DNA of 64,000 nucleotides. Origin: Microbacterium sp. SLBN-146. Lineage in GTDB: Bacteria; Actinomycetota; Actinomycetes; Actinomycetales; Microbacteriaceae. Positions 8,233 through 17,667 of this stretch are shown here, piece by piece. Under the pieces are notes generated by a model, which saw only the letters and a list, made by a program, of their open reading frames with translations, ran no database searches and was not told the DNA's origin. Where the stretch lies: the NCBI RefSeq assembly GCF_006715145.1, contig NZ_VFMR01000001.1, positions 2,914,001-2,978,000 of the forward strand. Reading direction: 5' to 3'. Each line of letters opens with the position of its first letter. Positions within the stretch are counted from its first letter, which is position 1. Made by a program: the position numbers and the translations under genes.

Positions 8233-9981
8233 GTGGCGACACCCACCCCCGTCCGTCATGCCTGGCGAGCCCTTCTGGGCCTCGTCATCACGACCGCCGT
8301 ACTGTTCGGCATCAACGCCCTCGGCGTCTACGTCTTCACCGATGAAGACGGCGCCGGACAGAGCTCCTGGTCACCCGAGCTCGCGCTCGACCTCCAGGGT
8401 GGAACGCAGATCGTGCTGCAGGCGCAGACGCCCGACGGCGCCGCCCCCACTGAAGAGCAGATGAACCAGGCCGTGACGATCATCCGTCAGCGCGTCGACG
8501 CCTCCGGTGTCGGCGAGGCGGAAGTCGCGACGCAGTCCGGCAACCAGATCGTCGTCCAGATCCCCGGGCAGGCCGACGAGGCGACGCGCGAGCGCATCGA
8601 GGCCTCCGCCCAGCTGCAGCTCCGCGCTGTGCTCGTGGCCGGCTCGCCCGCGACATCCTTCGTGGGGGAGGACGGCGAACAGACGCCGTACCCGACCCCC
8701 GATCCGACACTCCAGGCGACGCCGTCCGCCGCTCCCACCAATGGCAGCGACACGAGCTGGGTCACCCCGCGCCTCGAGGCCGAGTTCCTCGCGTACGACT
8801 GTGCCGACACGACCAACGACCCCGCGAACGCACCTGCCGACGAGCCGCTCATCACGTGCGACCCCGAAGGAACCGTCAAGTACATCCTCGGCCCGGTCGA
8901 GCTCGACGGGTCATCGATCTCGGATGCGACCTTCGGACTGCAGCAGACCGACGGCCGCTGGGCCGTCAACCTCGTCTTCGACGGCGACGGCACACAGGTC
9001 TTCGGCGAGATCAGCCAGCGTCTCTACGGAGCCCAGCCGCCGCTCAACCAGTTCGCGTTCGTCCTCGACGGCTACGTTCTGTCCGCACCGTCGATGAACG
9101 GTGTCATCCTCGACGGAAAGCCGTCGATCACCGGCAGCTTCACGCAGGAGACCGCCCAGGTCCTCGCCGACCAACTCAAGTACGGTGCCCTGCCGCTGAG
9201 CTTCGCGGTCGTGAGCTCCGACACGATCTCGGCGACGCTCGGTTCGCAGCAGCTCCAGATCGGGCTCATCACGGGCCTCATCGGTCTGATCCTCGTCGCG
9301 CTGTACTCGCTGATCGTCTACCGAGCACTCGGTACCGTCATCATCGCGTCGATCATCGTGATGGGAGTGCTCACGTACATCGCGCTGTGCATCCTGGCGT
9401 GGCGCATGGGCTTCCGCCTGTCGCTCGCCGGTGTTGCGGGCATCATCGTGTCGATCGGCTTCACGGCGGACTCGTTCATCATCTACTTCGAACGAATACG
9501 AGACGAGCTGCGAGACGGCAAGTCGATCACGGGTGCCGTCGAGGACGGGTGGGACCGCGCGAAGCGCACCATCTACATCTCGAAGTCGATCAACGTCCTC
9601 GCGGCCGTCGTGCTCTACATCCTCGCCGACGCGACGGTCAAGGGCTTCGCGTTCACGCTCGGTCTGACGACGCTCATCGACGTCTTCATCTTCATCCTCT
9701 TCACGCACCCCGTCATGCAGCTGCTGGCGCGGACCAAGTTCTTCGGTTCCGGCCATCCCATGTCGGGGATGGATCCGAAGGCGCTCGGTGCCGTGTACCG
9801 AGGCCGCGCGCAGTTCCGCGCACCCTCGGCACCGCCGTCGGGCAGCGGCGCGGGCCGCCGCGCCGCCAAATCCCGCAGTGAGGCGGTACGCCGTCAGACC
9901 ATCGCCGAGCGCAAGCAGGCGGAGCTCAGCGGAGCTGATGCCACGAGACCCGGTACATCCGGCAAGGAGGGAGACGACTGA
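8233..9981 (+). CDS. secD: Protein translocase subunit SecD
   Basis: 582 residues. The N-terminal membrane helix (about residues 10-32) is followed by the extracytoplasmic P1 region beginning LALDLQGGTQIVLQA. The C-terminal RND-type membrane block includes VSIGFTADSFIIYFERIRDE and ADATVKGFAFTLGLTTLIDV. SecDF uses the proton gradient to pull preproteins out of the SecYEG channel. The insert between the P1 subdomains holds a proline- and threonine-rich stretch (about residues 155-175). The stop overlaps the secF start by one base. Confidence 0.96.
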   Translation: MATPTPVRHAWRALLGLVITTAVLFGINALGVYVFTDEDGAGQSSWSPELALDLQGGTQIVLQAQTPDGAAPTEEQMNQAVTIIRQRVDASGVGEAEVATQSGNQIVVQIPGQADEATRERIEASAQLQLRAVLVAGSPATSFVGEDGEQTPYPTPDPTLQATPSAAPTNGSDTSWVTPRLEAEFLAYDCADTTNDPANAPADEPLITCDPEGTVKYILGPVELDGSSISDATFGLQQTDGRWAVNLVFDGDGTQVFGEISQRLYGAQPPLNQFAFVLDGYVLSAPSMNGVILDGKPSITGSFTQETAQVLADQLKYGALPLSFAVVSSDTISATLGSQQLQIGLITGLIGLILVALYSLIVYRALGTVIIASIIVMGVLTYIALCILAWRMGFRLSLAGVAGIIVSIGFTADSFIIYFERIRDELRDGKSITGAVEDGWDRAKRTIYISKSINVLAAVVLYILADATVKGFAFTLGLTTLIDVFIFILFTHPVMQLLARTKFFGSGHPMSGMDPKALGAVYRGRAQFRAPSAPPSGSGAGRRAAKSRSEAVRRQTIAERKQAELSGADATRPGTSGKEGDD

Positions 9982-10970
9982 TGCGCTCCATGAGCCAATT
10001 CGGTAACGACCTCTACACAGGCAAGACCTCGCTACCCTTCGTGGCGAAGCGTCGTCTGTGGTTCACGATCGCCGCGATCCTCGTGATCGCCTCGGCCCTC
10101 GTTCCGCTCTTCCGACCCATCCAGCTGTCGATCGAGTTCACCGGCGGATCGCAGTTCACCGTCACGAGCCTTTCGAACCCCGTCCAGGCCGATGCGACGG
10201 AGGCCGTGCAGTCGGTCGTACCGGATGCCACGACCAAGGTGACGACGATCGGCGGCGTCGCGGTCCGTGTTCAGACCGACCAGATGACGGACGCCGAGAC
10301 GCGCGAGGTCACCGTCGCTCTGGCGGAGAAGTTCGGCGTCCCCGAGACCGAGGTCGCCGCGTCGTTCATCGGACCGACCTGGGGCGCGGACGTCACGCGG
10401 CAGTCCTTGTGGGGACTCGCGATCTTCCTCGCGCTCACCTTCCTGATCCTCGCCCTGTACTTCCGAACGTGGAAGATGTCCGTCGCAGCCATCATCGGCC
10501 TCGTCGACGTGCTCATCATCACGATCGGTGTGTACTCGGTCTTCGGTTTCGAGATCTCGCCCGCCGCGGTCATCGGCTTCCTGACGATCCTCTCGTACGG
10601 TCTTTACGATACGACGGTCGTGTTCGACAAGATCAGGGAGAACACGATGGAAGACGGAGAAGTGTCGGGCCGCACGTTCGGGGAATCGGTGAACCTGGCG
10701 GTCAACCAGACCCTCGTTCGCTCGATCAACACGACGGTCGTGGCGATTCTGCCCACGGGCGCGATCCTGTTCATCGGAGCCCTGTGGCTCGGTGCCCAGA
10801 CGTTGACCGACATCTCCCTGTCGATCTTCGTGGGAACGATCGTCGCGGCCTACTCGACCGTCTTCGTCGCTGCACCGCTGTACTCGCTTCTCCGTGAGAA
10901 CGAGCCGGCCATCAAGGCGCGCGATGCGCGCGTGCTCGCGGCGCGCGAACTGGCCCTGACGAACGCCTGA
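9981..10970 (+). CDS. secF: Protein translocase subunit SecF
   Basis: 329 residues with six predicted membrane helices. It pairs with SecD in the export motor. Typical segments are [12 protein letters not shown] in the first loop, [19 protein letters not shown] and a final helix bundle near [20 protein letters not shown]. The ATG start shares one base with the secD TGA (TGATG), so expression is tightly coupled. Confidence 0.96.
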   Translation: MRSMSQFGNDLYTGKTSLPFVAKRRLWFTIAAILVIASALVPLFRPIQLSIEFTGGSQFTVTSLSNPVQADATEAVQSVVPDATTKVTTIGGVAVRVQTDQMTDAETREVTVALAEKFGVPETEVAASFIGPTWGADVTRQSLWGLAIFLALTFLILALYFRTWKMSVAAIIGLVDVLIITIGVYSVFGFEISPAAVIGFLTILSYGLYDTTVVFDKIRENTMEDGEVSGRTFGESVNLAVNQTLVRSINTTVVAILPTGAILFIGALWLGAQTLTDISLSIFVGTIVAAYSTVFVAAPLYSLLRENEPAIKARDARVLAARELALTNA

Positions 10971-10994
10971 GGAGCCGGGCCCGCCAGTCGGGCG

Positions 10995-11000
10995 TAGGAT
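10995..11000 (+). promoter_or_regulatory. -10 element of the rel promoter
   Basis: TAGGAT lies in the 55-base gap between secF and the stringent response gene. A start near 11007 leaves a short leader that carries the strong ribosome site GGAGGAGGG before ATG 11026. No clear -35. Confidence 0.5.
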
Positions 11001-11025
11001 TGCCGGACGCGGGGGAGGAGGGCTC

Positions 11026-13275
11026 ATGACGGAGACCTTTCCTCCTGCGCAGACGTCGAGTCTGCGTAGGCTCGTCCCGCGAATCTTCTCCCGTGCGGCG
11101 CGGCGCGATGATGTCGAACAGCTCTTGCGGACGGTGCGCACGCACCATCCCAAGGGAGATCTGTCGATCATCGAGCGCGCCTACGGCGTCGCGGAAGGCG
11201 CTCACCGGGGTCAAACGCGACAGAGCGGTGAGCCATACATCACCCACCCTCTGGCGGTCGCCCAGATTCTCGCGGATCTCGGTCTCGGGCCGAAAGCGAT
11301 CGCGGCAGCGCTCCTGCACGACACCGTCGAAGACACGGGCTACGACCTGGACACCCTCACGGCCGAGTTCGGCGACGAGGTGTCGATGCTGGTCGACGGC
11401 GTCACGAAGCTCGACAAGGTCAAGTACGGCGAGAGCGCCCAGGCCGAGACAGTCCGCAAGATGATCGTCGCGATGTCGAAGGACATCCGCGTTCTCCTGA
11501 TCAAGCTCGCCGACCGGCTCCACAACGCGCGCACCTGGGGATTCGTCCCCCCTGCGAAGGCCGCGAAGAAGGCCACGGAGACCCTTGAGATCTATGCGCC
11601 GCTGGCGCACCGCCTCGGCATCCAGACGATCAAATCCGAGCTCGAAGATCTGTCGTTCGCAGTTCTGCATCCCAAGCTCTACGCCGAGATCGACTCGCTC
11701 GTGAAGCAGCGCACACCCCAGCGCGAAGAGTACGTGCAGAACGTCATCGACGCCGTCGACGGCGACTTGCGTGAGCTGCGCATCCGTGGTCGCGTCATGG
11801 GGCGACCGAAGCAGCTGTACTCGGTCTATCAGAAGATGGTCGTGCGCGGCCGCGAGTTCGACGACATCTACGACCTCATCGGCATCCGTGTCCTCGTGGG
11901 CAGCGTGCGCGACTGCTATGCCGTCCTCGGGTCGATCCACGCGCGCTGGACGCCGCTCCCGGGCCGTTTCAAGGACTACATCGCCACACCCAAGTTCAAC
12001 CTGTACCAGTCGCTGCACACGACCGTCATCGGCCCCGGTGGCCGCACGGTCGAAATCCAGATCCGCACGAACGAGATGCACCAGCAGGCGGAGTTCGGTG
12101 TTGCGGCGCACTGGAAGTACAAAGAGCGGATGAGCGGCGGGAAGCCCGATGCCAAGTCGGTCGACACCGACATGGCCTGGCTCGCGCACATCTCCGACTG
12201 GCAGGCCGAGACCGCCGACCCCGGAGAGTTCCTCGATTCCCTGCGGTTCGAGATCGGGGCCAAGGAGGTCTACGTCTTCACGCCGAAGGGACGCGTGATC
12301 GGGCTTCCCGCCGGCGCGACGCCCGTCGACTTCGCGTACGCCGTGCACACCGAGATCGGGCACCGCACGATGGGTGCCAAGGTGAACGGCCGCCTGGTCC
12401 CTCTCGAGTCGGAACTGACGAGCGGCGACGTCGTCGAGGTCTTCACCTCGAAGAATCCCGACGCGGGCCCGAGCCAGGACTGGCTCGGCTTCGTCCGCAG
12501 CACGCGTGCACGCAGCAAGATCCGCGGCTGGTTCACGAAGGAGCGTCGCGAGGAGGCGATCGAGCAGGGCAAGGAGGCGATCGCCCGCGCGATGCGGCGG
12601 CAGAATCTGCCGTTGCAGCGCCTCATGAGCCAGGACTCCTTCTCGGAGGTCGCGGAGCAGCTGCGCTACGAGGACGTCTCCGCGCTCTACGCCGCTGTCG
12701 GCGAGGGCCACGTGTCGACGCAGTCTGTCATCGAGAAGGTGACGGCGCTCGTCAGTGCGAACGACACGTCTACCGGCCCCATCGACATTCCGCAGATCGG
12801 TCGCTCGCGGGCTCCTCGCGGGGGCGACTCCGGTGTGCTCGTGCGGGGCTCACCCGACATCCTGGTGAAGCTCGCCAAATGCTGCACGCCCGTCCCCGGC
12901 GACGACGTCATGGGCTTCGTGACGCGCGGCAGCGGCGTGTCGGTGCACCGCACCGACTGCACGAACGTCGCCTCGCTCTTGAAGGACCCGGAGCGCGTCA
13001 TCGACGTGGAGTGGGCCCCGACGACCAAGAGCGTCTTCCTCGTCCAGATCCAGGTCGAGGCTCTCGATCGGTCGGGTCTGCTCAGCGACGTCACGCGCGT
13101 CTTGAGCGAGCACCACGTCAACATCCTGTCGGCGAGCGTCTCGACCACCAACGACCGGCTCGCGCTGAGCAAGTTTGTCTTCGAGATGGGCGACATCGTC
13201 CATCTCGACAGGGTGCTCAACGCCGTGCGTCGCATCGACGCCGTCTACGACGTCTACCGCGTCACCTCCTCCTGA
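11026..13275 (+). CDS. rel: Bifunctional (p)ppGpp synthetase/hydrolase (RelA/SpoT family)
   Basis: 749 residues with the full long-RSH architecture. The HD hydrolase domain (about residues 45-200) contains HDTVEDT near 98 and ADRLHN. The synthetase domain (about 230-350) includes [16 protein letters not shown] and [14 protein letters not shown] domain (about 410-470) and a C-terminal ACT domain (about 675-745, [20 protein letters not shown]) follow. It makes and degrades the stringent response alarmones on sensing stalled ribosomes. Both catalytic motifs look intact, so it should be bifunctional. Its 3' end overlaps the converging gene by 22 bases. Confidence 0.96.
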   Translation: MTETFPPAQTSSLRRLVPRIFSRAARRDDVEQLLRTVRTHHPKGDLSIIERAYGVAEGAHRGQTRQSGEPYITHPLAVAQILADLGLGPKAIAAALLHDTVEDTGYDLDTLTAEFGDEVSMLVDGVTKLDKVKYGESAQAETVRKMIVAMSKDIRVLLIKLADRLHNARTWGFVPPAKAAKKATETLEIYAPLAHRLGIQTIKSELEDLSFAVLHPKLYAEIDSLVKQRTPQREEYVQNVIDAVDGDLRELRIRGRVMGRPKQLYSVYQKMVVRGREFDDIYDLIGIRVLVGSVRDCYAVLGSIHARWTPLPGRFKDYIATPKFNLYQSLHTTVIGPGGRTVEIQIRTNEMHQQAEFGVAAHWKYKERMSGGKPDAKSVDTDMAWLAHISDWQAETADPGEFLDSLRFEIGAKEVYVFTPKGRVIGLPAGATPVDFAYAVHTEIGHRTMGAKVNGRLVPLESELTSGDVVEVFTSKNPDAGPSQDWLGFVRSTRARSKIRGWFTKERREEAIEQGKEAIARAMRRQNLPLQRLMSQDSFSEVAEQLRYEDVSALYAAVGEGHVSTQSVIEKVTALVSANDTSTGPIDIPQIGRSRAPRGGDSGVLVRGSPDILVKLAKCCTPVPGDDVMGFVTRGSGVSVHRTDCTNVASLLKDPERVIDVEWAPTTKSVFLVQIQVEALDRSGLLSDVTRVLSEHHVNILSASVSTTNDRLALSKFVFEMGDIVHLDRVLNAVRRIDAVYDVYRVTSS

Positions 13276-13811
13276 GCGGCGAGGAGCTTCGCGAGCAGCG
13301 CGATGCCCGGACGACGATTCCGGATGCCACGATGCTCGGCGAGCCACGCCTCGGCCTGCTCTCCGACGCCCGGCACATCGTGCAAGAGGGTCTGCGCGAC
13401 TTCGGTGTGCGCATGGTCGCCGATCCGCACGAGGTCTGCGAGGGTTCGGGCCGGCGTCGTGACCCAGACACCACCGATCAATTGCAGGTCGTCGAGTGGG
13501 AGCGCAACGTCGCGGTACACGAGGCTCACGCCGATGACGGCGTGAAGTCGGCGGCGGACCGCTCGCTGCACCGTGTGTCGCACCGGTGGGACGAGAGCGG
13601 CACCGTGGACCCAGGCGGCCGTGAGGTGCGTCGCGGCCAGAGTGTCCTTCAGCACATACCGTAGCGAGCCGGCGCGCAGCGCTGCCGTCTCGACGGCATC
13701 CGCCGGGATGTACGCATCACCGAGTTCGACGACGTGCCCGTCAAGGCGCGCCGCCGACAGTTCGGCGATCGAGAGGCGTTCATCGGCGAAGTACAAGAAG
13801 GGTGAAGGCAC
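13254..13811 (-). CDS. Orphan AbiEi-antitoxin-like protein
   Basis: 185 residues, GTG start. The segment order ([61 protein letters not shown]) resembles the actinobacterial family often labelled type IV toxin-antitoxin AbiEi-family protein. The N-terminal winged helix usually seen in that family is short or absent here, and no AbiEii-type nucleotidyltransferase toxin gene lies nearby. It may therefore be an orphan with another role. It converges on rel with a 22-base 3' overlap, and no terminator separates them. Family link is from memory of motifs; function is unknown. Confidence 0.55.
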   Translation of the reverse strand: MPSPFLYFADERLSIAELSAARLDGHVVELGDAYIPADAVETAALRAGSLRYVLKDTLAATHLTAAWVHGAALVPPVRHTVQRAVRRRLHAVIGVSLVYRDVALPLDDLQLIGGVWVTTPARTLADLVRIGDHAHTEVAQTLLHDVPGVGEQAEAWLAEHRGIRNRRPGIALLAKLLAAQEEVTR

Positions 13812-13884
13812 CCCGAAAGTGTCCCGCAGACGACGTCACGTCGCGGGCGAGAGAGCTCTTCCTGTGGATGGATCCGGCGTGCGC

Positions 13885-15603
13885 TCAGCCGCCGAGCGCC
13901 CGAAGCCAGCCTCGGCGTGCCTCGAGCGCATCGCTCGCGGCCGAGATCTTCTTCTTGTCGCCGGACTTCTTCGCCGTCTCGAGTTCCTCTTCGAGCTTGG
14001 CGATGGCGTCGGTGAGCTGACGCGTCATGTCGTTCGCGCGAGCCTTCGTCTCGGGGTTGTTACTCTTCCAGTCCGAGTCCTCACGAGCACGGACACCCTG
14101 CTCGATGCGGCGCAGCTCGTCGTCGAGCGACCTCTCGACGTCGCGCGGGAAGATCCGTCCGATCTCATCCCAGCGGCGTTGGACACCGGTGAGAAGAGCC
14201 CGGGCCTTCGCGAGGTCCTTCTCGTCGGCGATCGGCGCGGCTTCCGCGAGGAGAGCCCGCTTCTGCTCGATCTTCTCGCGAGACTCCTCGACGTCGGCAG
14301 CCTCGCGGTCGGCGCGAGCGCTGTACAGCGCGTCGCCCGCGGCCTTGAAACGCGCCCACAGCGAATCGTCGAGTTTCTTGCCCGCACGACCCGCGGCCTT
14401 CCACTGGTCGAGGAGCTCGCGGTAGGACCCGATCCCGTCCTCGCCACGCGGAGCGAGCGCTTCTGCGCGCTCGATGAGCTTCGTCTTGCGCTCCTTGACG
14501 ATCTTGTTGGCTTCGTCGAGTTCGGCATAAAACTCGCGACGGTGCTTGTCCACCGTCGCCCGCGCGTCGCGGAAGCGCTTCCAGAGCGACTGAGCCGTGT
14601 TCTTGGGAAGACGCGGCCCCGACTGCTGCAGGGATTGCCACTGGTCGAAGAGCGAGGTCATCTCGGCGCTCGCCTGCTTCCACTGCACCGACTTCGGGTC
14701 GCGCGCCGCGAGAGCTTCGGCCTTCTCCACGAGCGCGGTGCGCTCGCGTACTGCTTCCTCGACGGCTTCGCGCGCCGCGGCAGCCTCTGTTTCGGACGCC
14801 GCCGCCACTTCGCCCGTCAGCGCTGCGACGCGCGCTTCGAGCGACGCCAGGTCGCCGACCGCGGCCGCGCCGCTGAGCTTGGCCTGCACCGAACGGACCG
14901 CTCCACGAAGGTCAGATGCGGATGCTCCGCCACGACGGTGGCGCGCCTCGAGCAGCGCCACTTCGCCCGCGAGGTCGGCGAACTTGCGTTGGAAGTAGGC
15001 GAGTGCCTCGTCGGGAGTCCCGTCGGGGAACTGACCCACGACACGCCACTCGTCGCCTTCGCGCACCGAGACAGTGCCGTCGTCGTCGACGCGTCCCCAG
15101 GGAACGCCGGCGTCGGATACGGCAGGTACGACGGGGACGGCGGGCCGGAAAGGGACCGGCTTCGGTGCCGGGACGGGCGCCGGGGGAGCGGTACCGCCCG
15201 GCTCCGCGTCGGAGACGGGCTCGACAGCCTGCTCGGCGTCTGCGTCGACCGTCGGCTCAACGTCTGCGTCGACAGCCGGCTCAGCGTCTGCGTCGACAGC
15301 CGGCTCGGCGTCTGCGTCGGCCGCGGGTGCGGCGTCTACGTCTGCCGCGGGCTCAGCGTCTACGTCTGCCGCGGGTGCGGCGTCTACGTCTGCCGCGGGC
15401 TCAGCATCTGCGTCGGCCGCCGGCTCGACGGCTGCCGTCGGCGTCTCCTCGCTGGGACCAGCGTCATCGCTGCTCGACGACGCGGATGCATCCGAGGCGT
15501 CGACGTCGTCGGCGCTTTCGGTCGGCTCCGCGTTCGGTGCGGGATCGTTCGTGGATGCCTCGTCGAGGACGGGCTCGGAAGTGGGGTCTGCGTGGGCAGT
15601 CAC
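13885..15603 (-). CDS. DUF349 domain-containing protein with acidic repeat region
   Basis: About 572 residues from GTG 15603, chosen because GAGGTG lies 7 bases upstream; the longer frame is unlike the family. The N-terminal third is low complexity (Ala, Asp, Glu, Pro, Ser), with a tandem repeat at about residues 57-122. The rest holds several helical DUF349 units of about 70 residues, for example DPKSVQWKQASAEMTSLFDQ and GSYRELLDQWKAAGRAGKKL, ending in a lysine-rich coiled coil (KLEEELETAKKSGDKKKISA). DUF349 proteins are cytoplasmic and largely uncharacterised, and this one commonly sits near rel in actinobacteria. Function unknown. Confidence 0.85.
   Translation of the reverse strand: MTAHADPTSEPVLDEASTNDPAPNAEPTESADDVDASDASASSSSDDAGPSEETPTAAVEPAADADAEPAADVDAAPAADVDAEPAADVDAAPAADADAEPAVDADAEPAVDADVEPTVDADAEQAVEPVSDAEPGGTAPPAPVPAPKPVPFRPAVPVVPAVSDAGVPWGRVDDDGTVSVREGDEWRVVGQFPDGTPDEALAYFQRKFADLAGEVALLEARHRRGGASASDLRGAVRSVQAKLSGAAAVGDLASLEARVAALTGEVAAASETEAAAAREAVEEAVRERTALVEKAEALAARDPKSVQWKQASAEMTSLFDQWQSLQQSGPRLPKNTAQSLWKRFRDARATVDKHRREFYAELDEANKIVKERKTKLIERAEALAPRGEDGIGSYRELLDQWKAAGRAGKKLDDSLWARFKAAGDALYSARADREAADVEESREKIEQKRALLAEAAPIADEKDLAKARALLTGVQRRWDEIGRIFPRDVERSLDDELRRIEQGVRAREDSDWKSNNPETKARANDMTRQLTDAIAKLEEELETAKKSGDKKKISAASDALEARRGWLRALGG
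15235..15432 (-). repeat. 24-base coding tandem repeat in the DUF349 gene
   Basis: About eight copies of a 24-base unit encode an eight-residue motif with consensus Ala-Glu-Pro-Ala-Ala-Asp-Ala-Asp, with variants such as AAPAADVD, AEPAVDAD and VEPTVDAD. Copies at the C-proximal and middle parts are nearly identical at base level (for example the alternating TCTACGTCTGCCGCGGG blocks), which suggests recent slippage or recombination. It is in frame and coding, not CRISPR. Confidence 0.85.
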
Positions 15604-15653
15604 GGGTAGCACCTCATCGCGGCCTGCGCCGCCTGTGGGGGTTGGACGCGTCC

Positions 15654-15659
15654 AGCCTA
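15654..15659 (-). promoter_or_regulatory. -10 element upstream of the DUF349 gene
   Basis: Read on the minus strand the bases are TAGGCT. Transcription would begin near 15647, giving a leader of about 44 bases before GTG 15603. The same -10 form appears before ruvA. Confidence 0.45.
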
Positions 15660-15707
15660 GTACGCAGCCCCGCACGCATCTCGCGTTCTCGGCGCCGCGC
15701 CGACGCG

Positions 15708-16028
15708 TCAGGACGTGGGGGTCGGAGAGGGTTCGGTCGACGGGGAATCGCTCGGCACCGGTTCGGACTGCTCGGGAGCGGGCGAGGGCTCGGTCGACGT
15801 CGTCGAGGTGGGCGTCGGCTCGGGCACCGGTGCACCCGGACCGACCGTGAAGAAGAGCGTCTGGACGACGACGATGACGGCGATTGCGAGACCGCCACCG
15901 ATTCCCGCGATGAGGTTGTCACGGGTGCGTCGACGGTTCTGCCCCTCATGGAAGGTCTGACGCGCCTGATACACGCGTGCCCGCTCGCGGGCTTCTCGCG
16001 ATTCACGATCCTTGCCTGCCTGTGCCAC
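15708..16028 (-). CDS. Small membrane protein with S/T/P/E tail
   Basis: 106 residues from GTG 16028, preceded by AGGAGGT. A charged cytoplasmic segment (ESREARERARVYQARQTFHE) is followed by one membrane helix (about residues 40-63) and the short sequence FFTVGPGAP. A tail made almost wholly of Pro, Thr, Ser and Glu ends the protein. The first 70 residues resemble the membrane anchor of cyclophilin-type peptidyl-prolyl isomerases encoded near rel in other Microbacteriaceae, but no cyclophilin domain follows. It could be a shortened derivative of that protein; function unknown. Confidence 0.7.
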   Translation of the reverse strand: MAQAGKDRESREARERARVYQARQTFHEGQNRRRTRDNLIAGIGGGLAIAVIVVVQTLFFTVGPGAPVPEPTPTSTTSTEPSPAPEQSEPVPSDSPSTEPSPTPTS

Positions 16029-16066
16029 GGGACCTCCTTGTTCCCGGGTGTCTCCCGGCCGGGTTG

Positions 16067-16072
16067 ATCCTA
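16067..16072 (-). promoter_or_regulatory. -10 element upstream of the small membrane protein gene
   Basis: TAGGAT on the minus strand, with a predicted start near 16060 and a leader of about 32 bases carrying the AGGAGGT ribosome site. Confidence 0.5.
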
Positions 16073-16142
16073 TTCACCCGTGCACGAGCTCAGCAAAACC
16101 GAGACCTCCGCCACGGCGGGGCCGCGTGTCGGCGGGCGCGAC

Positions 16143-16148
16143 TAGCCT
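16143..16148 (+). promoter_or_regulatory. -10 element of a leaderless rarA promoter
   Basis: TAGCCT ends 6 bases before GTG 16155, and no Shine-Dalgarno sequence is present. This is the spacing of a leaderless transcript. Confidence 0.5.
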
Positions 16149-16154
16149 GGTCGA

Positions 16155-17483
16155 GTGACAGGTTCGGCGGCGCTCTTCCAGGGGCAGACCCCTCTCGCCG
16201 TCCGGATGCGTCCCACTTCTCTCGACGAGGTGGCAGGGCAATCTCATCTGCTGCGGCGCGGGTCGCCTCTCGTGACCCTCGCCGATCCCGACGCGACGCG
16301 GACGGCCACGTCGGTCATTTTGTGGGGACCGCCCGGCACGGGCAAGACCACCCTCGCGCAAGCGATCGCGCGGTCCTCGGGTCGACGATTCGTCGAGCTG
16401 TCCGCCGTGACGGCCGGCGTCAAAGACGTGAGGGAGGTCATGCAGGAAGCTCTCACGCAGCGTGATCTCTACGGACAGTCGACGATCCTCTTCCTCGATG
16501 AGATCCACCGCTTCACCAAGGCTCAGCAAGATGCGCTTCTCCCCGGCGTCGAGAACGGCTGGGTCGTCCTCATCGCGGCGACAACGGAGAACCCCTCCTT
16601 CTCGGTGATCTCCCCGCTCTTGTCGCGGTCGTTGCTCCTGACGCTCCGACCGCTCACCGACGACGACCTCGGCGTGCTCATCGATCGAGCCATCCACGAC
16701 GCGCGCGGACTCGCCGGGTCCGTCTCGCTCGACACCGACGCGAGAGAAGCCATCATCCGGCTGGCATCCGGCGATGCGCGCCGGGCGCTCACGACGCTCG
16801 AAGCCGCCGCGTCGCTCGCGGCGGAGACACCCGACGACGCATCTACGCCGGCCATCGGTGCGGATCAGGTCGCGCAGGCCGTGGATCGCGCGCTCCTTCG
16901 TTACGACCGTCAGGGCGACGAGCACTACGACGTCATCAGTGCCTTCATCAAGTCGATCCGAGGCTCCGACGTCGATGCCGCGATGCACTACCTCGCGCGC
17001 ATGATCGAAGCGGGCGAGGACCCGCGTTTCATCGCTCGGCGACTCATCATCTCCGCCGCGGAGGACATCGGACTCGCCGACCCGCACGCGCTTCCCCTCG
17101 CGGTCGCCGCCGCCGACGCCGTCCAATTCATCGGGATGCCGGAGGGCCGGATCCCGCTCGCGGAGGCGACGGCCTATCTCGCCACGACAGCGAAATCCAA
17201 CGCCGCGTATCTCGCGATCGACCGCGCGATCGCCGATGTGCGCGAGGGAGGATTCGGTCGCGTGCCCAACCATCTGCGCGACGCGCACTATCCCGGTGCG
17301 AAACGTCTGGGGCATGGCAAGGGATATGTCTACCCGCATGATTCCGACATCGGGATCGTCGCGCAGCAGTACCTTCCCGACGAGCTGCGGAGCAAGCAGT
17401 ACTACGAACCCAAGGGCCTCGGGACGGAACGCGATCTGCAGGCGCGTCTCGAGAAGATCCGGCGGCTGCTCAACGGAGGGTGA
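16155..17483 (+). CDS. rarA: Replication-associated recombination protein A (RarA/MgsA)
   Basis: 442-residue AAA+ ATPase of the clamp-loader clade that acts at stalled replication forks. RPTSLDEVAGQSHLL precedes Walker A (GPPGTGKTTLA), and the Walker B is LFLDEIHRF. The arginine finger region and the C-terminal tetramerisation domain (PNHLRDAHYPGAKRLGHGKG, YVYPHDSDIG) are complete. Leaderless GTG start. Followed by the separately transcribed rpsD. Confidence 0.95.
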   Translation: MTGSAALFQGQTPLAVRMRPTSLDEVAGQSHLLRRGSPLVTLADPDATRTATSVILWGPPGTGKTTLAQAIARSSGRRFVELSAVTAGVKDVREVMQEALTQRDLYGQSTILFLDEIHRFTKAQQDALLPGVENGWVVLIAATTENPSFSVISPLLSRSLLLTLRPLTDDDLGVLIDRAIHDARGLAGSVSLDTDAREAIIRLASGDARRALTTLEAAASLAAETPDDASTPAIGADQVAQAVDRALLRYDRQGDEHYDVISAFIKSIRGSDVDAAMHYLARMIEAGEDPRFIARRLIISAAEDIGLADPHALPLAVAAADAVQFIGMPEGRIPLAEATAYLATTAKSNAAYLAIDRAIADVREGGFGRVPNHLRDAHYPGAKRLGHGKGYVYPHDSDIGIVAQQYLPDELRSKQYYEPKGLGTERDLQARLEKIRRLLNGG

Positions 17484-17512
17484 CCCGCGATCACACCGAA
17501 TCGGCGGGATGG

Positions 17513-17667
17513 TAGACTTGACCGGCTCGAAACGGAGTTTTCGGGCATCCCCCTCTTCTTGACCGACCTTCCGGCATGCCCCGACGTGCAGTCCGGACAG
17601 GGCGAAGAGCGGGAGATACGTCCGCGAGCCGTGATCGACACGGCCGCGTCATCGGAAGGAACACTTC
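17513..17667 (+). promoter_or_regulatory. rpsD promoter -10 and 5' leader
   Basis: The 184-base gap between rarA and rpsD contains TAGACT (17513-17518) as the -10, which predicts a leader of about 140 bases. Near the leader start CGAAAC and GTTTTCG could form a short imperfect hairpin. Further down there is GGAAGGAAC as ribosome site. Ribosomal protein S4 autoregulates through its mRNA in other bacteria; a leader this long on a single-gene S4 unit is compatible with that, but I cannot recognise a known S4-binding fold. Confidence 0.5.

Noticed and set aside
15235..15432. Regular short repeats that could be taken for a CRISPR array
   Set aside because: The units are 24 bases with no unique spacers and keep one reading frame inside the DUF349 gene; no cas genes are near.
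15643..15654. Perfect 12-base palindrome TGGACGCGTCCA at the start of the DUF349 transcript
   Set aside because: A 12-base palindrome is expected by chance more than ten times in a window of this size and GC content; no regulator gene is linked to it.
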